This document shows positions 17,510 to 25,692 of a DNA stretch of 61,076 bases, in pieces; positions within the stretch are counted from its first letter, which is position 1, and every line of letters begins with the position of its first letter. The stretch lies in NCBI GenBank assembly GCA_944390885.1, contig CALXRP010000011.1, positions 1 through 61,076 on the forward strand. Reading direction: 5' to 3'. A program made the translations under genes and the position numbers. The notes under the pieces are model-generated. The model had not been told where the DNA came from. It ran no database searches and saw only the letters and a program-made list of their open reading frames with translations. The stretch is from an uncultured Alphaproteobacteria bacterium. GTDB lineage: Bacteria > Pseudomonadota > Alphaproteobacteria > RF32 > CAG-239.

Positions 17510-18415
17510 CTAAGAAGACTGACTGCCGGAAAGTATGGTAGAAAACAACTTGGACGCTGCGGAAGAAGAAGATGAATCCGAAGTCAGCGACGCAATATTA
17601 GAATAGCCCGCTGCCAGCATGTTAGCTGCACCCTCATCCTGCACGGCCTGAATCTGAGCGGCATAAGCTGCCGAAATTGACGTAGTCGTGGTTGAAGTTG
17701 ATGACGTCGTCATCGGCGTTGTCGAAATCGTTTCATTGGTCGTATCTTCAGAATCCGACTGCGTCATCACATAATCATGCTTATAACTGGTTCCCTGAAG
17801 GATCTGAATGGCATAAGGATGATCTGCATCTTTATCCGCATCTTCCGTTGTACCGATTTCAATATAATAATCGCCTTTTGTCGCCTTGTATTCTCCGCTC
17901 ATTAAGGCTTCCAAATTGGCATATTCTTCGCTGTCCTTATCAGCCGTGCTATCGGCAATCAAAACCTGCTTGTTGTTCTTAACCATATATACTTTCATGG
18001 TCAAACCGGGAGCCAATTCTTCTATAAGATTCTGCTCGGCCTCTTCTTTCTCAGCTTTTTCCGCGGCATATCCTTCAGGATCAAGCTGTTGTTTCAGATT
18101 ATCAAGATATTCTTCATATTCGGACAAGTCCAAAACCTTCTCATCCGTCGTATCGCTGCTGCGCAGGCTGATACTCATCTTTCCGTTTGACTGAACCTGA
18201 ATTTTATAAATATCCCGTTCATTATATTTTCCCAGCTCTGCGATAGCGGTTACCCGGGCATAATTAAGGCGGGTATATCCCAAATCGCGGGCGTTACTGA
18301 AACTCTCGTCAATATTGTTAACATCAACCACCGACTTCTCCCAGCCGGCAACACCATTTTCATCTTTATTGCTGACACTTGGTATCGTAGAGATCTTATC
18401 TCTCCTCTGTTTCAC
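17510..18415 (-). CDS. Ser/Thr-rich protein with PPC-like beta-sandwich region
   Basis: 301-residue protein I cannot name. Residues about 35-205 look like a prepeptidase C-terminal (PPC) beta-sandwich: SFSNARDLGYTRL near the start, ERDIYKIQVQSNGKMSISL, and later GDYYIEIGTTED with HPYAIQIL. An acidic, Glu-rich helix is inserted at about 97-120. The C-terminal 80 residues are dominated by Ser and Thr and a helical Ala-rich piece. There is no signal peptide, so if exported it would need a type I or flagellar-type route. It overlaps the end of the upstream 94-residue gene by 20 bp, which suggests coupled expression. Confidence 0.62.
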   Translation of the reverse strand: MKQRRDKISTIPSVSNKDENGVAGWEKSVVDVNNIDESFSNARDLGYTRLNYARVTAIAELGKYNERDIYKIQVQSNGKMSISLRSSDTTDEKVLDLSEYEEYLDNLKQQLDPEGYAAEKAEKEEAEQNLIEELAPGLTMKVYMVKNNKQVLIADSTADKDSEEYANLEALMSGEYKATKGDYYIEIGTTEDADKDADHPYAIQILQGTSYKHDYVMTQSDSEDTTNETISTTPMTTSSTSTTTTSISAAYAAQIQAVQDEGAANMLAAGYSNIASLTSDSSSSSAASKLFSTILSGSQSS

Positions 18416-18680
18416 TGCTTTTTAACAATGCATCTATTGTCGATGAGGACAAATTAACATTTTTGGTCATATCAATTTCTTTATTAGCCTGCTGTTCTGC
18501 CTGCTTGCTCTCTTCCATCGCATTAATCTCGGCCTTTTTCTCTTCTGCTGCCACTTGCAGCTCTTTAAGGATTTTGGCCAGCAGATCGGCCTCTTCCGTT
18601 TCCGATGATGATGACGAAGATGTAGAAGACACGCCTGTCGAAGATCCGGCGCCCAGCAGCGAAGATATATCCAAACTCAT
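18396..18680 (-). CDS. Small Ser-rich coiled-coil protein
   Basis: 94-residue protein, unrecognised. A Ser-rich low-complexity segment (residues about 12-27) is followed by a charged amphipathic helix (about 28-68, rich in Glu, Lys and Ala) and a short tail. Start at 18680 (MSLDISSLL) follows AAAGGAAA; an ATG 15 bases upstream is also possible. Overlap of 20 bp with the following PPC-like gene suggests that the two products work together, possibly at the cell surface. Confidence 0.6.
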   Translation of the reverse strand: MSLDISSLLGAGSSTGVSSTSSSSSSETEEADLLAKILKELQVAAEEKKAEINAMEESKQAEQQANKEIDMTKNVNLSSSTIDALLKSSETEER

Positions 18681-18862
18681 GCATTTTCCTTTCACAATTC
18701 AAACTTGCGCCTTGCCGGCACAATTCGTTCCGCTGTTTTTTCTGATAAAATTCTGATAGATGCCCGATTTCATAATACTTATGGAAAATACAATTCTGGG
18801 CCGAAACATTACGCTTATATTATAAAAATCATTTTGTAAAAAAAATATTAATATGCTTTATA

Positions 18863-19477
18863 TCAACAAATTCTGCGATATTCACGCAATTTTTCCTTCC
18901 AAAAGCGCCGATCTTCCCCGTTAATTTTCCGATAAACCCGGCAAGGATTCCCGAATGCAATCACATTATCCGGAATATCTTTGGTAACAACCGATCCTGA
19001 ACCGACAATCACATTATTCCCGATATGCACCCCCGGATTAATGACAGTATTACCGCCGATCCATACGTCATTCCCGATTGTTACCGGTGCCGAGGTTTCT
19101 ACCCCCAGCCTCCGAACATCAGGGTCAATCGGATGCTGCGCGGCAAAAATACAAACCCGCGGCCCCAGCAAAACATTGTCTCCGATAGTAATTTTATTCT
19201 CATCAAGGATAATACAGTCATAATTGGCATAAAAATTTTTCCCGACAAAAACATTGCAGCCGTAATCACAATAAAATGGCGGTTCGATATGAGGATTCTC
19301 TCCGGTCGCCCCGAAAAGTTCCGTCAGAATTTGCTCACGCTTTTGCGTTTCTTCTTCCGTCGTAGCGTTAAACAGCCTGAGCAGACGCTTGCATTTTTTA
19401 TAATCCGCCTGCAAAGCCTCATCACCGAACGGCATATACAACTCTCCGGCCAGCATTCTCACTTTCTGATTCATCAT
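18863..19477 (-). CDS. Maltose/galactoside O-acetyltransferase family
   Basis: 204-residue left-handed beta-helix acetyltransferase. The MAT/GAT N-terminal helical motif (KVRMLAGELYMPFGDEAL) is followed by hexapeptide repeats with CDYGCNVFVGKNFYANYDC (about 88-106). The catalytic His lies in AAQHPIDPDVR (near 133), then APVTIGNDVWIGGNTVINPGV. It transfers acetyl from acetyl-CoA to sugar hydroxyls, and in this genome could decorate glycan or scavenge sugars. AGGAG precedes the start. Two consecutive Met codons leave a one-residue start ambiguity. Confidence 0.88.
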   Translation of the reverse strand: MMNQKVRMLAGELYMPFGDEALQADYKKCKRLLRLFNATTEEETQKREQILTELFGATGENPHIEPPFYCDYGCNVFVGKNFYANYDCIILDENKITIGDNVLLGPRVCIFAAQHPIDPDVRRLGVETSAPVTIGNDVWIGGNTVINPGVHIGNNVIVGSGSVVTKDIPDNVIAFGNPCRVYRKINGEDRRFWKEKLREYRRIC

Positions 19478-19577
19478 CTTTCTCCTGCCTGATAGATTAT
19501 CCGTGAAAATTTAAAAAATATTTACAAAGAAAAGTTCAATCATTAAAATAATGGAAAAATAAGAAAGGACACAAAAA

Positions 19578-20051
19578 ATGGAATTCAAAACCAACGTCAT
19601 GCGGATTCTTGACAAGCAAAAAATCAATTACCGGCATTATTGCTACGCCGATCACCCCACAACCTGCGGAACCGAAGTCGCTGCCGTTCTCGGGCAAAAT
19701 CCCGCCCAAGTGTTCAAGACCCTCGTAACTGTTGGAAAATCAAAACATTACTATGTGTTTATGCTGCCGGTTGATAAGGAACTGGATTTGAAAAAAGCGG
19801 CCGCAAGCGTCGGAGAAAAAGCCGTTGACATGCTCAAATCAAAAGAACTCCTGCCGCTCACCGGCTATGTTCACGGCGGCTGCTCACCCATCGGGATGAA
19901 AAAGTTCTTCACCACCACAATCGACAGCTCCGCCCAAAATTTTGAAAGCATCATTTTTAGCGCCGGAAAAATTGGCTATCAGGTCGAAACCTCTTTGGCC
20001 GGGCTGCAAAAAGTCATCCGTTTTCAGCTGGCAGATATTATCGAAAAATAA
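19578..20051 (+). CDS. ybaK: Cys-tRNA(Pro)/aminoacyl-tRNA deacylase YbaK
   Basis: 157-residue YbaK/EbsC-type editing domain. It hydrolyses mischarged Cys-tRNA(Pro) in trans to ProRS. Characteristic parts are the Lys in VFKTLVTVG (residue about 48), YVFMLPVDKELDLKKAAASVGEK, then TGYVHGGCSPIGMKK and the C-terminal GRRG-like region replaced by AGKIGYQVE. Length fits the family (about 155-160). GAAAGGA lies upstream. Confidence 0.92.
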   Translation: MEFKTNVMRILDKQKINYRHYCYADHPTTCGTEVAAVLGQNPAQVFKTLVTVGKSKHYYVFMLPVDKELDLKKAAASVGEKAVDMLKSKELLPLTGYVHGGCSPIGMKKFFTTTIDSSAQNFESIIFSAGKIGYQVETSLAGLQKVIRFQLADIIEK

Positions 20052-20357
20052 AAAAAAGAGCAGTGTCCTGCCACTCCTGCCGGGATTATGAGCTTCTCAA
20101 CTACGAAAGGATCAAAAACTTTGGAACTGCAAAGTTAAAACAAGGTACCCCCCGGAATCGGACTCACAGAACAACCTGCTTTATACGCAATAAAACATCC
20201 CAATCTGAAATTAATCTAAAATTTATATAAATTTAATCAGATAAATAAACAGTAGAATCCCCAAAGAGCAGAGAAGGATTGCTTACAAAAATATAAAAAA
20301 ATTTTGTTTGAAATGTCCGATATTTACAGCTAAAGTTTTGACAAGGAGATAAAGAAA
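20052..20357. other. Intergenic, no gene seen
   Basis: About 300 bases between ybaK and the response regulator. Just after the ybaK stop there is a short A run and GCAG/CTGC pairings that may form a weak terminator. The right half is AT-rich and should hold the promoter of the two-component operon. A GGTACCCCCCGGAATCGGA stretch near 20143 superficially resembles a tRNA 3' end but has no matching arms. Confidence 0.45.
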
Positions 20358-21059
20358 ATGAAATTGCTTTTAGTAGAAGACGATGCCAAACTCGGCGCAG
20401 TCGTACAAAAACTTTTAACCCTGGAAAATTTCCAGACCGATTGGGCACAGGACGGCAAAGAAGCCTTGGAATTCGTCCGGGACAACCGGCTCAATGCTTA
20501 TGACGTTATTATTCTGGACTGGATGCTGCCGGAAATCAGCGGAATAGAAATATGCCGAATTTTACGAGACAAAGCAAAATATAATTACCAGGGCGGTATA
20601 ATCTTCGTAACTGCCAAAGACAGCACGGAAGACTGCATCAACGGTCTCAATGCCGGTGCTGACGACTATATTGTCAAACCGTTCCAAACCGGCGAACTCA
20701 TCGCCCGGGTGAATGCCGTCAGCCGCCGCAAAACCAAACCCTTTATCGATGACGTATATACCAAAGGCGCCCTGACCTTAAACAACACCCAAAACACCCT
20801 TTCTTATCAGGGAAAAGAGCTGGCTCTGAGCCGCAAGGAATTTAACCTGTTCCGCCTGCTGTTCATTAATAACGGCCAGGTTCTGCCGCGCGCCACAATC
20901 TTTGACAAGGTCTGGCCCGACAAACTCGATACCGGACCGGCAAGCCTGGATTCGCACATTTATATGCTGCGTAAAAAACTCAAAGATTTTGCCCCGAACA
21001 TCAAAATCAAACTGATCAAAAACATCGGATACGTTATGGAAATAAGCCGCAATGATTGA
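20358..21059 (+). CDS. OmpR-family response regulator
   Basis: 233-residue two-component regulator. The receiver domain (residues 1-120) has the acidic pocket LLVEDDAKLG, the phospho-acceptor Asp in VIILDWMLPE (about 55), the Thr/Ser in IFVTAKDS and the Lys in DDYIVKPF (about 108). The C-terminal winged helix (about 130-232) shows LSRKEFNLFRLLFINNGQVLPR and DSHIYMLRKKL. AAGGAGAT precedes the start. It overlaps the histidine-kinase gene by 8 bp, so the two are a cognate pair. Target genes cannot be inferred. Confidence 0.93.
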   Translation: MKLLLVEDDAKLGAVVQKLLTLENFQTDWAQDGKEALEFVRDNRLNAYDVIILDWMLPEISGIEICRILRDKAKYNYQGGIIFVTAKDSTEDCINGLNAGADDYIVKPFQTGELIARVNAVSRRKTKPFIDDVYTKGALTLNNTQNTLSYQGKELALSRKEFNLFRLLFINNGQVLPRATIFDKVWPDKLDTGPASLDSHIYMLRKKLKDFAPNIKIKLIKNIGYVMEISRND

Positions 21060-22326
21060 AAAAATAAAAAGAAAACTGGTACATAAATATACAGCTGTCA
21101 TCACATCCATGCTGCTGATTGTTTTCGGCGGCTGCTATTATATGTACCGCCAAATGGTTGCCAAATCTATTAACGACACACTGAACGACTATCTGAGAGA
21201 AGAAGTGCGCGAGGCAGAAGAGGCGCTGAATATCGGTCCGAACAAAATCCAGTTAAATCTGGACGATGCCGATATTAATGCAATCAACCATTTCACTTTC
21301 TGGTTTATGGGAGACAAAATCATCTCATCACAGGAAACCATAAACAAAGACCTGTTTGAAAAGTTAAAACAGCGAATGCTTTCCAAAAACTATCAGGAAG
21401 ACACCATTTATTACGAAAACGTCAAATCGCATAAAGTCAAATGGTATTTCAAATTAATGATGAAACGTCTGTATGACGAGCATGGAAAAGCGGTCGGCAA
21501 AGTTTTTGTTTTGGCCAACAATACACCAATGAAACACAGCTCCAAACAATATGTGGTTCTTATCCTCGTCGTCATCTCCGTTTTAACCGGACTGGCTTAC
21601 CTGGTCGGCAACTATTTTGCCGGACGAGCCGTCAAACAAATCAACATTATGTTTGAAAAGCAAAAACGTTTTGTATCTGATGCCTCGCACGAACTGCGAA
21701 CACCGCTCAGCGTGCTTCTGGCTTATGTTGAATTGTTGGAGAAACAAAAAAATTCTCCGGAAATTACAGAAGAAATGAAGAACGAAATCCTCGGCATGTC
21801 AAAATTAACCTCCAATCTGCTGGAACTCGCCCGCTCCGATAACAACAGGCTCACTTTAGAATATGAACAGTTTGATCTTGTTGCCAAAACCGGACAAGTC
21901 ATCAAAAACTTCTCCTCAATATTTAGTCAGAAGAGACTTTCCGTCGCTATTGATATGCCCAGGCGGCTGGATTTTTATGCCGACGCCGGAATGATCAAAC
22001 AGCTGCTGTATATTCTCATAGACAATGCCGTCAAATATACACCGGAAAACAAAAAAATCAGCATTTCCATCATTCCGGAAGGCAAAAAAATAAAAATAAT
22101 CATTTGCGATGAAGGCATAGGAATCGCGGAAAAAGACCTGAAACATATATTTGAACGTTTCTACCGGGCAGAAAAATCCCGCAACCGAAATAATGAAGGC
22201 CTCGGGCTCGGACTTTCTCTGGCAGAAATCATCGTCAAAGAACATAAAGGCAGTATCGAGGTCAAAAGCGAACTCGGCAAAGGTTCCTGCTTTACCGTTA
22301 CCCTGCCCGACAGCCTTACAACTTAA
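21052..22326 (+). CDS. Sensor histidine kinase
   Basis: 424-residue membrane kinase. TM1 lies at about 13-31 and TM2 at about 165-187, with a roughly 130-residue periplasmic sensor domain between them. A short HAMP-like linker precedes the dimerisation box SDASHELRTPLSVL, whose His is the phosphorylation site. The ATPase domain has N-box IDNAVKYTP, G1 DEGIGIAEKD and G2 GLGLGLSLAE. The overlap with the upstream regulator indicates translational coupling. The signal is unknown. Confidence 0.93.
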   Translation: MIEKIKRKLVHKYTAVITSMLLIVFGGCYYMYRQMVAKSINDTLNDYLREEVREAEEALNIGPNKIQLNLDDADINAINHFTFWFMGDKIISSQETINKDLFEKLKQRMLSKNYQEDTIYYENVKSHKVKWYFKLMMKRLYDEHGKAVGKVFVLANNTPMKHSSKQYVVLILVVISVLTGLAYLVGNYFAGRAVKQINIMFEKQKRFVSDASHELRTPLSVLLAYVELLEKQKNSPEITEEMKNEILGMSKLTSNLLELARSDNNRLTLEYEQFDLVAKTGQVIKNFSSIFSQKRLSVAIDMPRRLDFYADAGMIKQLLYILIDNAVKYTPENKKISISIIPEGKKIKIIICDEGIGIAEKDLKHIFERFYRAEKSRNRNNEGLGLGLSLAEIIVKEHKGSIEVKSELGKGSCFTVTLPDSLTT

Positions 22327-22409
22327 GACAAAAGCACAGCTTTTCATTTATAAAATATTAAACAAATAAAATTATAAATAAAAATTACTGGAACTATGGG
22401 AGACTACAA

Positions 22410-22706
22410 ATGAAAAAAACAATCTTATGCGGCATATTTGCCCTACTCGCCGGCTGTGCCGACCTGTCTCAATACACAACGGTTGATTCCAATGCCTCTG
22501 CCAAAAGCAAAATGCGCGCTTGTATGTTGAGCGAAGCCAATGAAAAACTACAGGCCGGAACATTATTTACCAAAAGCATCAGCGAAACATCCGACGAACT
22601 CGTCAACACCTGCTTAAAGAAACTGGCGCTTCAGGCTGCCGGAATCAGCGAGGAATCCCAATCCGCCGCTGAATCGATTATTGCTAACTTAAAAAAATTA
22701 AAATAG
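22410..22706 (+). CDS. Small lipoprotein
   Basis: 98-residue protein with a type II signal peptide: basic start, hydrophobic core and lipobox LLAGC with the lipidated Cys near residue 16. The mature part is helical and contains three Cys residues. Not recognised. It lies 83 bp after the histidine kinase gene and has its own GGGAG Shine-Dalgarno, so it may belong to the same unit or be a target of it. Confidence 0.75.
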   Translation: MKKTILCGIFALLAGCADLSQYTTVDSNASAKSKMRACMLSEANEKLQAGTLFTKSISETSDELVNTCLKKLALQAAGISEESQSAAESIIANLKKLK

Positions 22707-22722
22707 CCCGCTTAATCTTTTT

Positions 22723-22758
22723 AAAAACAGGGAAAACAGAATCTTTCCCTGTTTTTCT
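22723..22758. terminator. Bidirectional intrinsic terminator
   Basis: AAAAACAGGGAAA pairs perfectly with TTTCCCTGTTTTT around an 8-base loop, between the convergent lipoprotein and nuclease-like genes. Confidence 0.9.
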
Positions 22759-22770
22759 TTCTTATAAAAC

Positions 22771-23481
22771 TTAATCGGCAATTTCCACAAACAGCGGCAT
22801 ATGATCGCTGTACTTGCTCCAATTATCATAAGTACCGATTTTAAATACCGTCCGCTTGTCCAATGTCTTCTCATGAGCAAAAACATAATCAATGTAATAA
22901 GGCCGTTTTTCATCCCTGTACATAAAAATTGTCGCCTCTTGCTCGGCTCCGTGAGTGCATCCTGCCAAACGGTGATAAAGGCTGAAAAATTTATTCTTTT
23001 CTAAAAAAGCAACCAGACTGTCATGATTAAATTCGCGTTTAAAATGCTCGTTCCAGCGGGCATTACTGTTAAAATCCCCAACAATCAGACTATCTTCCCG
23101 CAAATATTTTTCATAATACATCATCGCCTTGGTCAAAGTAACGACATAACCGTTGTAACAATCATTGCCCTCCGCCTGCGTCCATACTGCCCACAAAATA
23201 AAACACCGACCTTTCCGCTGCACTTCCACCGGCACAACAAACTCAAAAGCCTCATTATAAAAATCGGCAATTTTCACATCCGTTCCGGCGTTGCAAAAAA
23301 TGCTCAAACCTTTATGAGCTCTTTTCCCGACCCAGAGATGACGCAAAAAAGGCAGACAAACACTGTGCTTTTGTAAAAATTCAGGACTTTCGCTCTCCTG
23401 AACGATTAAAACGTCCGCCGGCGGCAGAAGTTGATATTTGTTGCGAAAAGCGCAATTACAATTCCAGCTTATAATCTTCAT
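22771..23481 (-). CDS. Endonuclease/exonuclease/phosphatase (EEP) family protein
   Basis: 236-residue metal-dependent phosphoesterase-like protein. It follows the EEP order: IISWNCNCAFRNK (metal-binding Asn) at the start, a catalytic Glu in VLIVQESES near residue 29, VGDFNSNARW near 138, YIDYVFAH near 198 and the terminal SDHMPLFVEI. Members act on DNA, RNA, phospholipids or inositol phosphates; no signal peptide is seen, so action in the cytoplasm on nucleic acid is likeliest. The Shine-Dalgarno is weak. Confidence 0.82.
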   Translation of the reverse strand: MKIISWNCNCAFRNKYQLLPPADVLIVQESESPEFLQKHSVCLPFLRHLWVGKRAHKGLSIFCNAGTDVKIADFYNEAFEFVVPVEVQRKGRCFILWAVWTQAEGNDCYNGYVVTLTKAMMYYEKYLREDSLIVGDFNSNARWNEHFKREFNHDSLVAFLEKNKFFSLYHRLAGCTHGAEQEATIFMYRDEKRPYYIDYVFAHEKTLDKRTVFKIGTYDNWSKYSDHMPLFVEIAD

Positions 23482-23570
23482 CCTGCTCAGTCCTCAAACT
23501 CTGCTCCGGTTGAATATTCATATAAAAAAGCAGAGGTTTGTTCTCCTCTGCTCCATTTTCCGCACCCGGC

Positions 23571-23885
23571 CTATGCCTTTTTTGCTTCCGAAGATTTTTT
23601 CTCTTCTTTCTCGTCTTTCACCGGACGGCAGGCTCTTTGAAAACGGATAAAATCAACCGCCAGCCAGACAAATTGCGGCAGGGCATATAATGTCAGAGCG
23701 GAAACAAAAGCGGTGCTAAAATCTGGAAAATTCTCACCGGCACCAAAAGAAAAAAGCAACGCCGAAAGCAATAAAGAAACGGCATTGCAGCTGACATAAA
23801 ATTTTTTACCGCTGAGTTTGGCAATAACAAGCAGCAGCAAACGGCTGACAATAAAAGTCGAAATTAATGCACCAATCAAAAACAT
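23571..23885 (-). CDS. Small membrane protein, unknown
   Basis: 104-residue hydrophobic protein with three or four predicted membrane helices (about 3-22, 35-50, 57-74 and possibly 78-92) and a charged Lys/Glu-rich cytoplasmic tail. Start at 23885 follows AGGAGATT; a Met nine codons upstream lacks an RBS. Not assigned to a family. Confidence 0.65.
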   Translation of the reverse strand: MFLIGALISTFIVSRLLLLVIAKLSGKKFYVSCNAVSLLLSALLFSFGAGENFPDFSTAFVSALTLYALPQFVWLAVDFIRFQRACRPVKDEKEEKKSSEAKKA

Positions 23886-23968
23886 AACAAATCTCCTAAA
23901 AGTAAAACTCAAATTATTTATACTTCCTTATCTCATAAAAAGCAAACACTTCCTGCCCAAAAGCTAAA

Positions 23969-24023
23969 AAAGAGGAAAAAGGCCTGCCTCATTGTCCGAA
24001 ACAGCCCATTTTTCCTCTTCTTT
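23969..24023. terminator. Long hairpin terminator
   Basis: AAAGAGGAAAAA pairs with TTTTTCCTCTT across a roughly 28-base apical part containing smaller GGC/GCC pairings, and T-rich sequence follows. It can serve the minus-strand gene that ends at 24044. Confidence 0.7.
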
Positions 24024-24043
24024 ATCCAATACCTTATGCCTTA

Positions 24044-24619
24044 TTAAAAAATATTTTTAACACTTACGGCATAATAATCCGGCCATTTTTCTCCCGGAAC
24101 CATAACACGAATAGAAGAACTTTTTGGAATAACATTAACATAAATATGCGTCATATCATCAGAAAGTTTATTTATATCCAAATTCGAACAAGATAAAAAA
24201 TAACAATTCGGTTTCATAGCAATAATTTCTTCCAGCTCCTTCAGCCTGGGACATTTTAACAAATAGTCCCCTGCCCGGCCTTCATCAATTTTCTCAAAAG
24301 ACGATAAGTCTATTTTATATATAATTTTTTTTCTGAGTTTAACTCCGGAGCCCTCCAACACTTTCTTTCCTTGCTCCAGCAAAGATTCCGGTGCTTTTAT
24401 CAATTCATCCCAAGAATTAAACCCCGAAATTTTCGCAATAATATGTTGGGCTTTCATTAACGTAAAATCATCAGCCTCCACCTCAAAATCAGAAATAATG
24501 ACATTAACATCAAAAAACTTCGGCGCACAAATATATGTCGCCTCATTTTTCATAAAATCAGACTTAAAATCACGAAATAAATTTTTAGCTTGCAATTTAA
24601 AATACGAAATATTCTTCAT
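24044..24619 (-). CDS. Hypothetical protein with GFxxW motif
   Basis: 191-residue protein of unknown role. Residues about 70-90 (TLMKAQHIIAKISGFNSWDELI) look like the short helical motif, A-x3-A-x2-GF-x-(S/D)W-x-L, that occurs at the ends of many small accessory proteins of glyoxalase-related and conflict-system families. The rest is mixed alpha/beta without a clear signature. Start at 24619 is supported by AAGGA; the more upstream ATG at 24688 has no RBS. AT-rich compared with neighbours. Confidence 0.6.
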   Translation of the reverse strand: MKNISYFKLQAKNLFRDFKSDFMKNEATYICAPKFFDVNVIISDFEVEADDFTLMKAQHIIAKISGFNSWDELIKAPESLLEQGKKVLEGSGVKLRKKIIYKIDLSSFEKIDEGRAGDYLLKCPRLKELEEIIAMKPNCYFLSCSNLDINKLSDDMTHIYVNVIPKSSSIRVMVPGEKWPDYYAVSVKNIF

Positions 24620-24984
24620 AATATAATCCTTCTTTTGCCGGAAGTCCTCTGTCTTTAAATTAAGCGTTCGTATTCTGTTGTCAGACAAAAACTTCCAAAG
24701 GTTATATTATATATTGGCTGATAAAATCTTTACACGAACGAGCCGGCTTGCCAACAAGCACAATATAATAATACTCTTTTCTTTCCCCAAAATCAACATT
24801 TTTATCCGCTGCGCTCCATAAACAACTTTAAGTCATCACACAATACCTTATAAATCGCTCTAAAAAACAAAATAAAGCAAACCATATGGAATTAATATTT
24901 TATTAATACGGAAAGGAATATGATTATACTTAAGGAATATAGATACTGAAATAACCTTCAATACTCAAATGGAAAGGCTTAAAT
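24620..24984. other. AT-rich intergenic region
   Basis: Divergent spacer between the 191-residue gene (minus) and the next plus-strand gene. It probably holds promoters for both. No gene or repeat recognised. Confidence 0.45.
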
Positions 24985-25692
24985 ATGGAAATAATTTTTG
25001 ATGAAAATAAAGGGGATACATTTTGTGGAAAAAGTTACCCTGTTTATTCCCTAAAAACGCCGGATAAAATAGATTTCAAAAAACTTTTGCAAGAAGTCAG
25101 AAAATTGATTCGGGAAAACAGCTCCAACAAGACTATTTTGATCAAACCGGAAAAAGAAAACAAATACTTTTTGCTGTTTGCTGCACTTATGGGAATTGAA
25201 GGATATGACAATACAAACTATCCTCTCCGGGCTGTTTTGAAAGTCAATAATTTCAAACAAGCCGTTTCATCCTATCGTCCATATTTCTTTTTTGGCTCTG
25301 CCGCAACCTATGTCTTGCGTCTATTGCAGATGGATGACGAAGCAATGTATAAAGATATCAGAACATTAGGCTACTTGGGATTGGATATAAAAACGGATTA
25401 TCTCAACAACACCATATCACTGCATCTGCCTCATACCGGCAAAAAATACCAATTTCACGTTGCCAGTTTGCATAATACGGTTATCTTATCCAGTTTTATC
25501 AAAATGTTGTCTTTGCTAAAATCAGACATCAATATTGATATTTCCATCATTTTAAAAATGCAAAATTTTAACACAAAAGATAAAATCGACAAAGACAACC
25601 TTTTAAGCAAACTATATTGGTGTGCTTCTTCCTTTCTAAACAGCCCAAATACAAAAAAGAAGATCGCCGATGACAGCAAGGAAAAAATCTAA
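24985..25692 (+). CDS. Hypothetical protein, partner of ELM1-like gene
   Basis: 235-residue protein, not recognised. It has no signal peptide or membrane segment and is rich in Lys, Asn, Phe and Tyr, matching the AT-rich composition here. Predicted alternating strands and helices do not show catalytic motifs. GAAAGG lies upstream of the start. Its last 23 bp overlap the ELM1-like gene, so the products are probably made together. Confidence 0.65.
   Translation: MEIIFDENKGDTFCGKSYPVYSLKTPDKIDFKKLLQEVRKLIRENSSNKTILIKPEKENKYFLLFAALMGIEGYDNTNYPLRAVLKVNNFKQAVSSYRPYFFFGSAATYVLRLLQMDDEAMYKDIRTLGYLGLDIKTDYLNNTISLHLPHTGKKYQFHVASLHNTVILSSFIKMLSLLKSDINIDISIILKMQNFNTKDKIDKDNLLSKLYWCASSFLNSPNTKKKIADDSKEKI

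Noticed and set aside
20140..20170. tRNA-like 3' end GGTACCCCCCGGAATCGGA
   Set aside because: No T-arm pairing, no anticodon arm or acceptor partner nearby; I cannot support a tRNA or att site.
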